Assembly (NCBI GenBank): GCA_041396125.1
Contig: JAWKZG010000004.1
Location: 288,937-352,936 of the forward strand
Source of the DNA: JAWKZG01 sp041396125
GTDB lineage: Bacteria > Pseudomonadota > Gammaproteobacteria > Competibacterales > Competibacteraceae
DNA length: 64,000 nt
Direction: 5' to 3'
Shown: positions 8,956 through 18,201 of the stretch, piece by piece
Layout: each line of letters opens with the position of its first letter
Position numbering within the stretch: position 1 is the stretch's first letter
Position numbers and translations under genes: made by a program
The notes under the pieces: generated by a model
The model's input: only the letters and a program-made list of their open reading frames with translations
The model's database searches: none
Told to the model about the DNA's origin: nothing

Positions 8956-9591
8956 TTATTTCTGTTGCAGTCCGAGATGTTGGGCGATTTTCTGGACGCT
9001 GCTTTGGGTCCACTTCCTGGCCTGCTCGGGTGCAGGGCCACCGTTCTGCATACGCTGATTCATCAGTTTCACGGTGTTCTGCACACTGCCCCCGGCATCC
9101 TGCCATGCTTTGCTGAGGGCAGCTTCACGCTCGATTTGCAGCTCTATTGCACTCGCTGGTGGTGGGGTTGGAGAGTTGACGGGGCTGTCTCTGCCCGTAT
9201 TATTTTCGTCAATGTACTCCGCCTGTTGCCGGGCCGAGGTTTTCTCAAGCGCGTTCTGGATGCTGAACAGATGCTGTTTGGTGACCGCAGTCAGACCGAC
9301 CGCATCGACCGGTACCGACGTTTCATCTGCCGCCGTTGCCGTTATAGTCGTCGTCTGGCTGGTGCCGGCGGCACGCTCCAGACCGGGTGAGCGGATGGCT
9401 GGTGAGGACGGCGGTGGTGGATTTTCCAGAAACGCCAGCAACGCCGCACCCGTACTGTACCAACGCTTACTGACCTTACGCCCGGTCAAGTCACCGGAAG
9501 ACAGCACACTCCAGACATAACGTTTTGTTGTTTCGAAAATTTCCGCAATTTCATCGGCACTGTAAATGCCTGTCGGCTTAATTTCGTGCAT
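8956..9591 (-). CDS. Hypothetical protein with N-terminal excisionase/MerR-like helix-turn-helix
   Basis: A 211-residue protein. Residues about 8-55 (IYSADEIAEIFETTKRYVWS then KRWYSTGAALLAFLE) resemble a winged helix-turn-helix of the excisionase/HTH_17 type, which reads DNA in small regulators. The middle (55-140) is Pro/Ser/Thr-rich and probably disordered. The last 60 residues, rich in charged residues and Gln, look helical. I do not recognise the whole protein. It stands alone between gcvP and another regulator pair, all on the minus strand. It could be a local regulator or a remnant of a mobile element, but no integrase is nearby. Confidence 0.6.
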   Translation of the reverse strand: MHEIKPTGIYSADEIAEIFETTKRYVWSVLSSGDLTGRKVSKRWYSTGAALLAFLENPPPPSSPAIRSPGLERAAGTSQTTTITATAADETSVPVDAVGLTAVTKQHLFSIQNALEKTSARQQAEYIDENNTGRDSPVNSPTPPPASAIELQIEREAALSKAWQDAGGSVQNTVKLMNQRMQNGGPAPEQARKWTQSSVQKIAQHLGLQQK

Positions 9592-9765
9592 CCCCTTATT
9601 TCCCCCTGCTATTTTCGCTATAGCGACTGCATCCTAGCATAGCAAAAGCTGACCTTGACGCAAAAAAATGTACTATATATTTCAGTATTATACTGTCGTA
9701 CAGAGTGTGGCCCCCGAGACTATATATCCATTCCGGCAGGGGCCACGCGACAGCTGCCCTGGACT

Positions 9766-9996
9766 CTATTTGGGTTTCTGCTCTAAATCTGGATCTGGCC
9801 GGTATTCGAGCAGATCGCCGGGCTGACAGTCCAGGTATTCGCAAATCTTTTCCAGGGTCGAGAAGCGTACCCCTTTGACTTTGCCGGATTTAAGCAGCGA
9901 CATATTCTGCAAGCTGATACCGACAAATTCGGCCAGGTCTTTTGACTTCACTTTACGTTTGGCCAGCATGACGTCCAGGTTGACAATAATCGACAT
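9766..9996 (-). CDS. XRE-family helix-turn-helix regulator (small, YozG-like)
   Basis: A 76-residue Cro/C1-type DNA-binding protein. The HTH spans about residues 8-60 with SKDLAEFVGISLQNMSLLKS and a recognition helix region ending in LEKICEYLDCQPGDLLEY, the hallmark of the YozG-like subgroup. It starts 9 bases after the stop of the DUF2975 membrane protein. This gene pair is frequent in bacteria and is usually thought to be a regulator with its cognate membrane protein. About 170 AT-rich bases follow before the next gene and show no further gene. Confidence 0.85.
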   Translation of the reverse strand: MSIIVNLDVMLAKRKVKSKDLAEFVGISLQNMSLLKSGKVKGVRFSTLEKICEYLDCQPGDLLEYRPDPDLEQKPK

Positions 9997-10005
9997 CCGC
10001 CCGCC

Positions 10006-10542
10006 CTAAACAATTTGCGCGTTATCATCAGCCAGACGCACACCTTCAGCCATAATCCAGGCGATCACGATAAATACGCCACTGATGAACAGCATGGCAA
10101 TATCGTTCGAGCTGAGTGTCAGTACCAGCATGCGCTGGCCAGGTGGATTAGACAGTGACAGCAACACGCTTAAAACAGCGCCAATCAGTGGCTTGAGCGC
10201 GCTACCCAATAACAAGGTCCAGGCAAACTTGCGCAGCCGGAGCAAGGCTTGTCCGGTAAAAATCTGACCGTGCTGATACTGCTTGAACAGTGCCCGCATC
10301 TGCAGCAAGCCGTACATCATGACTGCGGCCGGGATCATGCTGATTAAAAACCCCAGCAGGCGTGTCCAGGGCGTCAGGGCCTCAAGCCGGATGGCTTCCG
10401 GCGGCAAATCAGCCAGCATCGGAATCCAGCTGTCGAGATAAAGCCAGATGAACGCCAGCAACAGCGGCGTGGCAAGCAGTAGAATGCTTGTGAAATATTC
10501 CATCTTGCGACTGAGGCGACGGATACGGGCCAGATCGGACAT
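10006..10542 (-). CDS. DUF2975 membrane protein
   Basis: A 178-residue inner-membrane protein with four predicted helices, near residues 17-36, 61-82, 110-130 and 150-170. The segment ALFKQYQHGQIFTGQALLRL in the central loop is characteristic of DUF2975. It is the first gene of a two-gene unit with an XRE regulator. The function of the family is unknown; a role in sensing membrane state through the paired regulator is only inference. The 210 bases upstream are AT-rich close to the gene, which suits a promoter, and contain a REP-like palindrome. Confidence 0.8.
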   Translation of the reverse strand: MSDLARIRRLSRKMEYFTSILLLATPLLLAFIWLYLDSWIPMLADLPPEAIRLEALTPWTRLLGFLISMIPAAVMMYGLLQMRALFKQYQHGQIFTGQALLRLRKFAWTLLLGSALKPLIGAVLSVLLSLSNPPGQRMLVLTLSSNDIAMLFISGVFIVIAWIMAEGVRLADDNAQIV

Positions 10543-10657
10543 AGACTCACCTTTGCATATTCAATGAAAAACACGTTTTTATTGTAAAACGTGAATTTAT
10601 TAAATTACAACAATAATTTTAAAAAATTATTTTGCGTGCAACGGTAGCGTAGCAGTC

Positions 10658-10685
10658 CGTCATCCCCGCACAGGCGGGAATCCAG
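10658..10685. repeat. REP-like intergenic palindrome, copy 2
   Basis: The sequence CGTCATCCCCGCACAGGCGG and the bases after it form a hairpin and match the 1191-1218 element as its reverse complement. It lies between the end of the adenine deaminase gene and the promoter side of the DUF2975 gene. A partial third copy (GCGGGAATGACG) is seen at about 63191-63202. Confidence 0.6.
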
Positions 10686-10753
10686 TTCCGGTACAACGCT
10701 TGATTCAGCCACATTTTAACTTGCTGCCCACACGGCAGAGTCTGCGTTAGCTA

Positions 10754-12468
10754 TCAGGCGGCAATCAACTCGAAGCGATCCACATCGACCAGACCTTTAT
10801 CGGTCAGCTTGAGATGTGGAATCACCGGCAGCGGCAGAAACGCCATCTGCAGAAACGGCTCGGCCAGGGTACAGCCCATCTCCTGCACCACCGTGCGCAG
10901 GTGTATCAGTTTCTGGTGTACGGTTTCATAGGGTTGATCGGACATCAGACCGGCCACCGGCAATTCCAGCTCGCCCAGAATGGCACCTCGCGCACCGCCA
11001 CGAAACCACCGCCGAGTTCGATTAAACGGTTTACCGCCAGCGCCATGTCGGCGTCCGTGGCACCAACCACACACAAATTGTGGCTGTCATGACCGACTGA
11101 TGCGGCAATCGCGCCGCGCTGAAAACCAAATCCGCGCACGAAAGCACGACCAATATTGCCGTTTTTACCATGCCGTTCCAGCACGCAGGCTTTCAGAATG
11201 TCGTTTTCAGGATCAGGTTGTTTGATACCGTTCTTATAGGGTAACGACAGGCTCAGACAATCCGTGACGATGCTGCCTGGAATGATCCCGATGACCGGCC
11301 CGCCAGGGCCTTGCGCCGGTACGGTGAAATCTTCTGCACACACAGGTTCACGCCGCACGCTATTGCGCCCGACCAGCGGCACCGCAGGCCGCTGCTCAAA
11401 AAGCCCGGCGCTGACCGGCCGGCCACCACTGATAACCTGCGCCACATCACACTGCGCCAGATCATGCAGCAGGACAATGTCGGCGCGCTGACCCGGTGCG
11501 ATCAGGCCCCGGTCAAATAAGCGGAACGCCCGCGCCGCCGCCCAGGTGGCGGCCCGGTATACATCCGTGACTGCCGCCCCCTGTTTGATCGCACCCCGGA
11601 TCAGATGATCCAGATGCCCTTCCTCGGCGATATCAAGCGGGTTGCGATCATCGGTGCAGAACCCGCAAAAGCTTGCCGTCTGGGCATTCAGCAACGGTGC
11701 CAAAGCCTGCAGATCTTTCGAAACCGTGCCTTCGCGGATGAGTAACTGCATACCTTTGCGGAGCTTTTCCTGGCCTTCCTCAAGGCTGGTGGTCTCATGG
11801 CAGTTGCGGATACCACAGGCCAGATAGGCATTCAATTCACGGCCGCCGAGCAAGGGTGAATGACCATCAATATGATCACCGAAAAAAGCCGCCAGCTTGT
11901 CCATCACCACCGGATCTTTCATCAGCAGACCGGGATAATTCATGAATTCGGCCAGCCCCAGCACTTTGGGATGTCCGCGTAAAGGCAGCAGATCCGCTGC
12001 CAGCAGTTCGGCACCAGCAGTTTCCAGATGGGTCGCCGGTACACAGGATGACAGCTGCACATGTAAATCCAGCACCGTATGCTCGGCGCAATCCAGAAAA
12101 AACTGAATACCGGGCACACCCAGCACATTGGCGATTTCATGCGGATCGCAAATCGCTGTTGTGGTGCCGTGCTGCAGAACACAGCGGTCGAACTCGTACG
12201 GTGTGACCAGGGTGGATTCGCAATGCACATGGGTGTCGATAAAACCGGGCACAGCGATCACCTCGCGTCCGTCGATTTCCCGCTCACCCTGATAGGATTC
12301 GTAGGTGCCAACAATACGGTCACCGCAAACAGCAATATCCCCTGCAGCTATTTCGCCGGTTACAACATTCAGGAAACGGGTGTTCTTGATGACCAGATCA
12401 GCTTTTTGCCGCCCCATCGCCTGATCGACGCAGGTTTCCAGAAACTGTTTGGTGCTTGCGTTTGGCAT
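10754..12468 (-). CDS. ade: Adenine deaminase, frameshifted near 10988
   Basis: Two overlapping frames together give a complete adenine deaminase of about 570 residues, which converts adenine to hypoxanthine and ammonia. The N-terminal frame has the amidohydrolase metal motif GFIDTHVHCES, then CDPHEIANVLG, HETTSLEEGQ and FCTDDRNP. It should continue as GGGFVAVR-(D/E)-GAILGELELPVAGLMSD, but the reading frame slips by one base at about 10985-10990. The remaining 60 residues (VAGLMSDQPYETVHQKLIHL onward) are intact in the next frame and end at 10754. This is a one-base loss in the consensus or a recent mutation. AGGAAAA precedes the ATG. It is grouped with xdhC, hiuH and a LysR gene, which points to purine catabolism. 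Confidence 0.9.
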
Positions 12469-12502
12469 AGCTTTTCCTCGTAACGGTCAGCGGTAAGATG
12501 AC

Positions 12503-12541
12503 ATCAGATAGTCGAGTCAGATAATCGGGCCAGACAGTTGG
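12503..12541. repeat. 13-bp direct tandem repeat, three copies, xdhC/ade spacer
   Basis: Three diverged units (ATCAGATAGTCGA, GTCAGATAATCGG, GCCAGACAGTTGG) fill the start of the short spacer between the xdhC stop and the adenine deaminase gene. This is one of the recurrent spacer repeats of the window. Confidence 0.6.
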
Positions 12542-12542
12542 C

Positions 12543-13607
12543 TCAGGCGGGCGTGTCGGCTGGACTTGTTACCGGCACGGCCGCAGTGTGCCGGATCTGC
12601 AGCAGCTGTGCAGCCACTGCGATGGCGATCTCGGCCGGCTGTTTGCCGTCGATGCCCGCGATACCAATTGGACAGGTCAACGTCGCCCACTGTTCAGCGC
12701 TGATACCGGCCCGGCGCAAACGCTGCTCGAATTTACGCTTTTTCGAGGCTGAACCGATCAGGCCCAGATAGCGATAAGCACCGCGGCGCAGAAAACGTTC
12801 GCAGATTGCCTGATCCAGCGGATGACTATGCGTCATGACCAGTACATAACTGCCCGCCGGCGCATCGTCCGCCTCCAGCTCCGGCGCATCACTGAGCAGG
12901 CATTCGACCGTAGCCGGCACGGTAGCGGGGAACTGCTCGGCACGGCTGTCGATCCAGCGAATACGGCAGGGCAAGGTGCTCAGCACATGAATCAATGCTT
13001 TGCCGACATGGCCCGCACCGTACAGATCAATATGAAAATCGGTCGCCTGCACCGGTTCGAACAACGCCTGCAGTGTCGGACCGAGAGACTGCCATTGCGC
13101 CACCCCGCCCTGCAACAGTGCTCGCGCCTGCAGCAGTGCCCGCGCCTGCAGCGCCACATCCGGCCATTGCCCCAGACAATCACTCGCTGTGACCAACAGT
13201 TTTTCCAGCGACTCAGCAGCGGGAGCCTCTCTAATGGGGGTAACCATGACAAACGGGTGCTGGGCCTCACTCAGCCGGTTCAGCGCCGCCAGCCAGGACG
13301 GCGGTTGGTTGATCGGCTCAAACAGCAGTTCCGCCACCCCACCGCAGCATTGTCCCAGACTCGGCCCGAGTGGAAAACGGTGCAGACTGGTTGCGGTAGT
13401 AGCGGTAGTCAGCAGTTTACGGGCAATACTGATCGCCTCAAATTCCAGATTGCCGCCACCGATCGTGCCGTACAGCGTGTCTTGTGTTACCAGCATTTTG
13501 GTGCCCGCTTCCCGCGGTGTTGAACCCCGCACGCGGGCAACCGTCACCCAGACCGCCGGCATCCGGTCGCGAATACAGTCATTCAGTGCGGATAAACAGT
13601 CGGGCAT
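12543..13607 (-). CDS. xdhC: Xanthine dehydrogenase accessory protein XdhC
   Basis: A 354-residue XdhC/CoxI-family protein, which binds molybdenum cofactor and helps insert its sulfurated form into xanthine dehydrogenase. Seen: the N-terminal block GSTPREAGTKMLV and GGGNLEFEA, the CCGG segment, a Rossmann motif DLYGAGHVGKALIHVLS, and the C-terminal YLGLIGSASKKRKFEQRLR. An 18-base direct duplication at about 13111-13146 gives the protein a repeated RALLQA run in the linker between domains. The structural genes xdhA/xdhB are not in the window. The neighbours (adenine deaminase, hydroxyisourate hydrolase) place it in the route adenine to hypoxanthine to urate to allantoin. Confidence 0.92.
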   Translation of the reverse strand: MPDCLSALNDCIRDRMPAVWVTVARVRGSTPREAGTKMLVTQDTLYGTIGGGNLEFEAISIARKLLTTATTATSLHRFPLGPSLGQCCGGVAELLFEPINQPPSWLAALNRLSEAQHPFVMVTPIREAPAAESLEKLLVTASDCLGQWPDVALQARALLQARALLQGGVAQWQSLGPTLQALFEPVQATDFHIDLYGAGHVGKALIHVLSTLPCRIRWIDSRAEQFPATVPATVECLLSDAPELEADDAPAGSYVLVMTHSHPLDQAICERFLRRGAYRYLGLIGSASKKRKFEQRLRRAGISAEQWATLTCPIGIAGIDGKQPAEIAIAVAAQLLQIRHTAAVPVTSPADTPA

Positions 13608-13636
13608 GCCGCTATTCCTTGCTTAAGCGCCAGCAC

Positions 13637-13987
13637 TCAGCTACCACGATAGGTCGAATAACTCCAGGGGGAAACCAGCAAAGGCACATGATAATGCTGA
13701 TCAGCCGCGATGCCGAAGCGGATAGCGACCCGGTCAATGAAAGGCGGCTCCGGCAGATCGAGACCGCTGCGGGCAAAATACTCACCGACCGTGAACACCA
13801 GCTCCCACACGCCCGGCTGAAAATCAGCACCCTGCAATAGCGGCTCGTCGGTGCGGCCATCCTGGTTGGTTCGGGTCTGTTTGATCAAGCGGGCCTGCTC
13901 GCCTTCGATACGGTACAGGGCGATGGTAATACCGGCACCCGGTTTACCCTGGGCGGTATCCAGAACATGTGTGCTTAAACGTCCCAT
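13637..13987 (-). CDS. hiuH: 5-hydroxyisourate hydrolase (transthyretin-like)
   Basis: A 116-residue HIUase, the normal length, that opens 5-hydroxyisourate, the product of urate oxidation, to OHCU. The N-terminal LSTHVLDTAQGKPGAGI, the internal RTNQDGR and the C-terminal signature YRGS at the end are all present. These hold the active-site His, Arg and Ser/Thr of the family. There is no signal peptide, so it is cytosolic. GGGAG lies upstream of the ATG. It sits between xdhC and a LysR gene, consistent with a urate catabolic cluster. A triple 14-base repeat lies directly upstream. Confidence 0.95.
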   Translation of the reverse strand: MGRLSTHVLDTAQGKPGAGITIALYRIEGEQARLIKQTRTNQDGRTDEPLLQGADFQPGVWELVFTVGEYFARSGLDLPEPPFIDRVAIRFGIAADQHYHVPLLVSPWSYSTYRGS

Positions 13988-14009
13988 GCAAAACTCCCGT
14001 TACTTTCTG

Positions 14010-14051
14010 TTTAATCTGCCGGGTTCAATCTATCGGGTTTAATCTGCTGGC
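14010..14051. repeat. 14-bp direct tandem repeat, three copies, upstream of hiuH
   Basis: Units TTTAATCTGCCGGG, TTCAATCTATCGGG and TTTAATCTGCTGGC lie 22 bases before the hiuH start codon. The core AATCTGC resembles the unit at 32318-32365 upstream of the acyl-CoA synthetase gene, and in both places the repeat ends right before the ribosome site. Confidence 0.65.
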
Positions 14052-14159
14052 AAATTTTATCCTAGGCTGAAACCGCCGGGCACAGGTAGCAGAAAATATC
14101 TCACGACCGCTGCTGTTTCGGCAACAGGCCCTGTTTCGGATGCACTTTCCAGGGTGGAT

Positions 14160-15065
14160 TTAGTGTGCATAATCCTGCAAGCGCTGGCGTAATAATTCCA
14201 GCACCATGCCCATTGCCGTGGAACGGACTTGCTCGGCCCGCACGCACAGGGCCAGCGTCTGCCAGACCGGCGCACCTTCATGCCAGGGCACGAAAGCCAG
14301 CTCGCTGCTACCGATTTTATCCTCCAGCCCGACCACCGTCTGGAAACCAATCCCCTGCTTTTGCGCCACGATAGCCTGCAAAAACTGCACTGAATTCGAC
14401 GAGGTCAGTATTTTCGGCTGCCATTCCAGGGCCGCCAGCGCCTGATCCAGCCGCCGCCGCAGCGGCCAGGACTGATCCGGCAACACCAGCGGAAAAGCCG
14501 CGCAGGTTTGCAGGTCGACACTGGCCTGCTGTGCCAGCGGATGATCGGGACTCATCACCGCCCCTACCGGTAACTGGCAGCTGGCCAGAATCTCGACATC
14601 GGGCACCGGCTCGGGATCGAACGCCAGTGCAATATCGGCCCCGCCGGCCAGTAGCAAGGCTACCAGTTTGGTGCCGTTAGACGCTTTGAACGCGGTCGCG
14701 ATAGCCGGATGAGCCGCGTGCAGTTCCAGCAAAGCCTGCGGCAGAAAACGCACGATAATCGACTCTTGTCCGGCCACAGTAATCACTTCACTGCCGCCGT
14801 TACGCAGTGCCGCCAAGCGTGCCTGGGTCTGCTCGGCATCGGCCAGGGTGCGACTGATATGTTCAGCCAGTATCTGCCCGGCGGGCGTCAGGCTTAAGCC
14901 TTTATGGGAACGATCAAACAGCGCCACACCCAGCTCGTGCTCAATTTTCAGAATCTGGCGATTGACCGCCGAAGACGCAACGTACAACTTACGTGCTGCA
15001 AGACGAATAGAACCGGAACGGCGAACTTCGTCAAAATACTTTAAAAATGCGGAATGGATTGGCAT
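14160..15065 (-). CDS. LysR-family transcriptional regulator
   Basis: A regulator of 301 residues: an N-terminal winged HTH (residues about 5-63, with SGSIRLAARKLYVASSAVNR and LFDRSHKGLSLTPAG) and a C-terminal effector-binding domain (about 90-295). I chose the ATG at 15065 (MPIHSAFLKYFDEVRRSG) since CGAGG lies six bases upstream; an earlier in-frame ATG at 15089 would read through an inverted repeat. It is encoded on the same strand as the purine genes and sits at their upstream end, so it may control them, although LysR targets are more often divergent. The effector is unknown. Confidence 0.88.
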   Translation of the reverse strand: MPIHSAFLKYFDEVRRSGSIRLAARKLYVASSAVNRQILKIEHELGVALFDRSHKGLSLTPAGQILAEHISRTLADAEQTQARLAALRNGGSEVITVAGQESIIVRFLPQALLELHAAHPAIATAFKASNGTKLVALLLAGGADIALAFDPEPVPDVEILASCQLPVGAVMSPDHPLAQQASVDLQTCAAFPLVLPDQSWPLRRRLDQALAALEWQPKILTSSNSVQFLQAIVAQKQGIGFQTVVGLEDKIGSSELAFVPWHEGAPVWQTLALCVRAEQVRSTAMGMVLELLRQRLQDYAH

Positions 15066-15083
15066 ACCGAACCTCGGCCTGTG

Positions 15084-15113
15084 TTTCAAAAAGACAGGAC
15101 GGACTTTTTGAAA
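15084..15113. repeat. Inverted repeat TTTCAAAAAG...CTTTTTGAAA, copy 1
   Basis: Perfect 10-base arms at 15084-15093 and 15104-15113 with a 10-base loop, just upstream of the LysR gene. The right part, GACTTTTTGAAATCGAAAA (15102-15120), recurs identically at 20283-20301 next to the same left arm. It is thus a dispersed element, perhaps a terminator or a short non-autonomous repeat. The bases between it and 15275 hold no gene that I can support. Confidence 0.55.
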
Positions 15114-15275
15114 TCGAAAACAAAATCATGCTTTTGTTTTTTCCATCGCCCACTGCCCTGCTGGCATATTTTATTCGACAGTCAAAATGGCCAGCCCTTC
15201 GCCTGTTCTGCACGGCCTTTGATTACAGCACCAAGTCCGGGAGAGCAGGACTGTTATGATGGGGCAGGAGCCGCC

Positions 15276-17464
15276 CTAAGCCACATAGCCGGGAACCCAC
15301 GCTGTCAACGTTTCGCGCAGTTGTTGCAAGGTCACCGGTTTACTGAGAAAGCCGTCCATACCAATCTCATGGCAGCGCTCGGCAACACCCTCGACAACAT
15401 CCGCTGTCAGCGCCACAATCGGCACCGGTTTTTGGCCATTGCATTGTTCGCTGCGGCGAATTTCGAGAGTGGCATCAAAACCATCCATTTCCGGCATCCG
15501 CAAATCCATCAGTACCAGATCGTAAGACTGTTGTGCTACCAGCTCAACAGCGGCCTTGCCGTTATCGGCACAATCCACTTCGCAGTCGAGCAGTGTCATC
15601 ATTTGCTTGGCCAGTTCCTGGTTGACCAGATTATCTTCTACAATCAGCACCCGCGCTTTGATTGTCGCTGCCTGCAAGGGTGACGTGGTTTCAATAAGTG
15701 CCGGTGACGATGACGGCGCTGTCACCACAGCCAGACAGACTGTGAAATAAAACACCGACCCTTGACCCGGCGTGCTGGTCACGCGGATATCGCTGTCCAT
15801 GAGCGCCAGCAACTGCCGGCAAATGGCCAGGCCAAGCCCGACACCACCATGCCGCCGCCGCGTTGAACTGTCGCCCTGCACAAACGCCTCGAAGATATCG
15901 CGCTGCTGATCGATGTCAATGCCGGCACCGGTATCCATTACAGTAAACCGCAAACAGGCGGTGGTCGCCGTCTGTTCGGTAACTCCCAGACTTACTGTTA
16001 CTGACCCCTGCTCGGTATACGCAATCGCATTGCTGATCAGGTTAATCAACACCTGACGCAAGCGCTTGGCATCGCCATGTACGCACTGAGGTACCTCATC
16101 AGACACACGCACATCCAGCGCCAGACCCTTGGCCTGCGCCTGCTGGGCGAATAAATGCACGCTATCGTCGATCAAATCCTGCGGCTTGAAGTCGTGGGGT
16201 TCCAGCAGCAACTGGCCAGACTCGATTTTGGCCAGATCGAGCAGCTCGTTCACCAGGGATAATAAGGCCCGTCCGGAACTTGCCAGCATGTGGACTTGCT
16301 GCTGCTGCTGCACATCCAGTCGGGAATGCTGCAAAAGCTCAATCAGGCCGAGGATGCCATTCAGCGGCGTGCGAATTTCATGACTCATAACCGCCAGAAA
16401 CTGACTCTTGGCCTTGTTCGCGCTTTCGGCCGCTTCCTTGGCTACAGTAAGTTGCTGCTCGGCCTGTTTGCGCTCGGTGATATCGAGATGGGTACCGGCA
16501 ATGCGCAAGGCATAACCGTTAGCGTCCCGACTGACAGCGCGCGCACGCGCCAGCACCCAGATAGATGCACCGTTTTTGCTGAGCATGCGATATTCAGCCT
16601 GATAACGCTCCGTCTCACCCTGAATGTGTCGCTGCAAAGAAGCCAGCACAAAAGCCCGGTCCTCCGGATGAATATGTGCTATCCAGAACTCACTGGCCGA
16701 GACCGAAACTTCCTCCAGAGTGTAGCCGAGCATGCTGGCCCAGCGCTCATTGAAGACGGTTTGATTGGTGCTTGTATCCCAGTCCCAGGCTCCCAGATCA
16801 GCACCGTCAAGCATGAGTTCCCAGCGCTGTTCGCGCTCGCGCAGGCGGTGTTCTTCCTGCCGTCGATTCAGCAGTCCCTGGATGATCAAGAGCGCTAAAA
16901 TGCCGCGCTTAGCGCCGTACCGATAAAACAGATGATCATCCAGCGCGTATAGAATTCGCGGCTGCGATCCAGCCCGGTGCGCACATCGCTGAGCAGAAAG
17001 CGCTCCATCTCAGCACGCAGACGCTGCACCGATTCAGCAACCGGGCGCAGCGCATCCATCAGCTGGCGGTAGCCGGCAGCATCATCCATTGCCAGGGATT
17101 CGATCACAGGAATCAGTTGCTCGGCCATCTGCAAACCCCGTTCAACAGCGGCAAATTTGTCCGCGCCATAACGGGCGATATAGATCCGGCTTGATTCATC
17201 CTCAATAATAGCGGGCAGCACACTGTAAAACAGATCAAACTGCAGCATCAGCTCGTTATGGCTGATTTCGCCCTGGTGATAGCGCGACAAGGCATCCAGC
17301 AAAGCCAAGCTGCTCACTTCAGCAGAAAAAACCTGCCAGGGCCCCTGGTAGCGCTTTGAATAAGTGGCCGGATCGGTCGCCACCAGCAGGTTTCTGATGC
17401 CTAGCACCGTGAAGATTATCAACAGCAACGACAATCCGGTAACGAGCGCATAGCGCCTTTTCAT
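15276..17464 (-). CDS. Hybrid sensor histidine kinase (sensor-PAS-HisKA-HATPase-REC), frameshifted at 16897-16900
   Basis: Two frames that join give one membrane kinase of about 729 residues. The N-terminal part has a first helix (LVTGLSLLLIIFTVLGI), a periplasmic helical sensor of about 140 residues and a second helix WMIICFIGTALSAAF. That helix should continue as LALLIIQGLL in the next frame; the slip falls in a run of four A (T on the coding strand), so one base is missing. Then follow a PAS/PAC domain (LDGADLGAWDWDT), HisKA with the phospho-acceptor in SHEIRTPLNGILGL, HATPase motifs (LINLISNAIAYTE, DTGAGI, GGVGLGLAI) and a receiver domain with VLMDLRMPEMDG. The partner regulator and signal are not evident from the neighbours. 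Confidence 0.9.
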
Positions 17465-17547
17465 TGCGGATACTCTGTTTTGTGAACAGGGTGCAGGACA
17501 GTGCTTTGAGACATTATCACTGCAGAAAATGTCATTCTTGCGCCAGA

Positions 17548-17577
17548 CCGGTTACCCAAGTACCTGTTACCCAGATA
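17548..17577. repeat. 15-bp direct tandem repeat, two copies, upstream of the hybrid kinase gene
   Basis: Units CCGGTTACCCAAGTA and CCTGTTACCCAGATA lie in the spacer between mobB and the kinase gene. They share GTTACCCA and continue the spacer-repeat pattern of the window. The call is weak because there are only two diverged copies. Confidence 0.4.
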
Positions 17578-17606
17578 GCGGGCGATTGCACTCGCAATGG
17601 CTATCG

Positions 17607-18191
17607 CTAGCCGGACAATACCGGTCCGGTTTTCTGTTGCATCCAGTTCCGAATAAATTCCGCTACTGACGCCGGCTGGTTTAGATCCAGCTGCGGCAGT
17701 CCAGTTGTTAGCCCAGTTGCTGGCTCAATATCTGTCGCCACGGCAATAATGGCGGGATCAGCCGGGTAACGCGGTGTGCCGGGCGACTGGCGGATCAGCT
17801 CAATTTTGGGAAAATCACAGTCTCGAAACCCTTCCACCAGCACCAGATCCAGCGCATCCAGATCCAGCAGTTCCAGCAGTTCCGTTAATTCCGGTTCGCG
17901 CGGCTCAACCTGCTCAATGACCAGGCCCGATTGCTTTTCAGAAGCCAGCAATAAACGTTCCACGCCAGCTTTACGTAATTTATAGCTGTCTTTGCCGGGC
18001 CGATCCAGATCAAAATCATCCCGTGCCTGCTTGATCACGCCCACACGCAGACCGGCCTCGCTCAGCAGCCGGACCACTTCTTTCAGCAAGGTTGTCTTGC
18101 CCGTACCACTAGGCGCGACAAAGCCCAGCACAGGAATTTTAGCCGGTAACAGCATGCCTGCACCCTTTCCAGAATTTTGTATCGTCGTCAT
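17607..18191 (-). CDS. mobB: Molybdopterin-guanine dinucleotide biosynthesis protein MobB
   Basis: A P-loop GTP-binding protein, 194 residues from the chosen start, that assists MobA in attaching GMP to molybdopterin. Walker A is GFVAPSGTGKTTLL, followed by VGVIKQARDDFDLDRPGKDSYKLRKAG and LVLVEGFRDCDFPKIEL, all diagnostic of MobB. The frame is open upstream to 18284, overlapping selO, but ATG 18191 (MTTIQNSGKG) or ATG 18155 (MLLPAKIP, with GGGTG upstream) fit better; the choice is uncertain. It lies 11 bases after selO. Together with xdhC it shows that the cell makes molybdoenzymes; mobA is not in the window. Confidence 0.9.
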   Translation of the reverse strand: MTTIQNSGKGAGMLLPAKIPVLGFVAPSGTGKTTLLKEVVRLLSEAGLRVGVIKQARDDFDLDRPGKDSYKLRKAGVERLLLASEKQSGLVIEQVEPREPELTELLELLDLDALDLVLVEGFRDCDFPKIELIRQSPGTPRYPADPAIIAVATDIEPATGLTTGLPQLDLNQPASVAEFIRNWMQQKTGPVLSG

Positions 18192-18201
18192 ATTGTAATC
18201 G

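Noticed and set aside
8956..10542. Prophage or mobile-element remnant around the small regulators
   Set aside because: No integrase, phage structural gene, attachment site or tRNA is present; an HTH protein alone is not enough.
12822..13523. 233-codon plus-strand open frame opposite xdhC
   Set aside because: Basic, Gln/Arg-rich translation typical of antisense shadows; xdhC on the other strand is certain.
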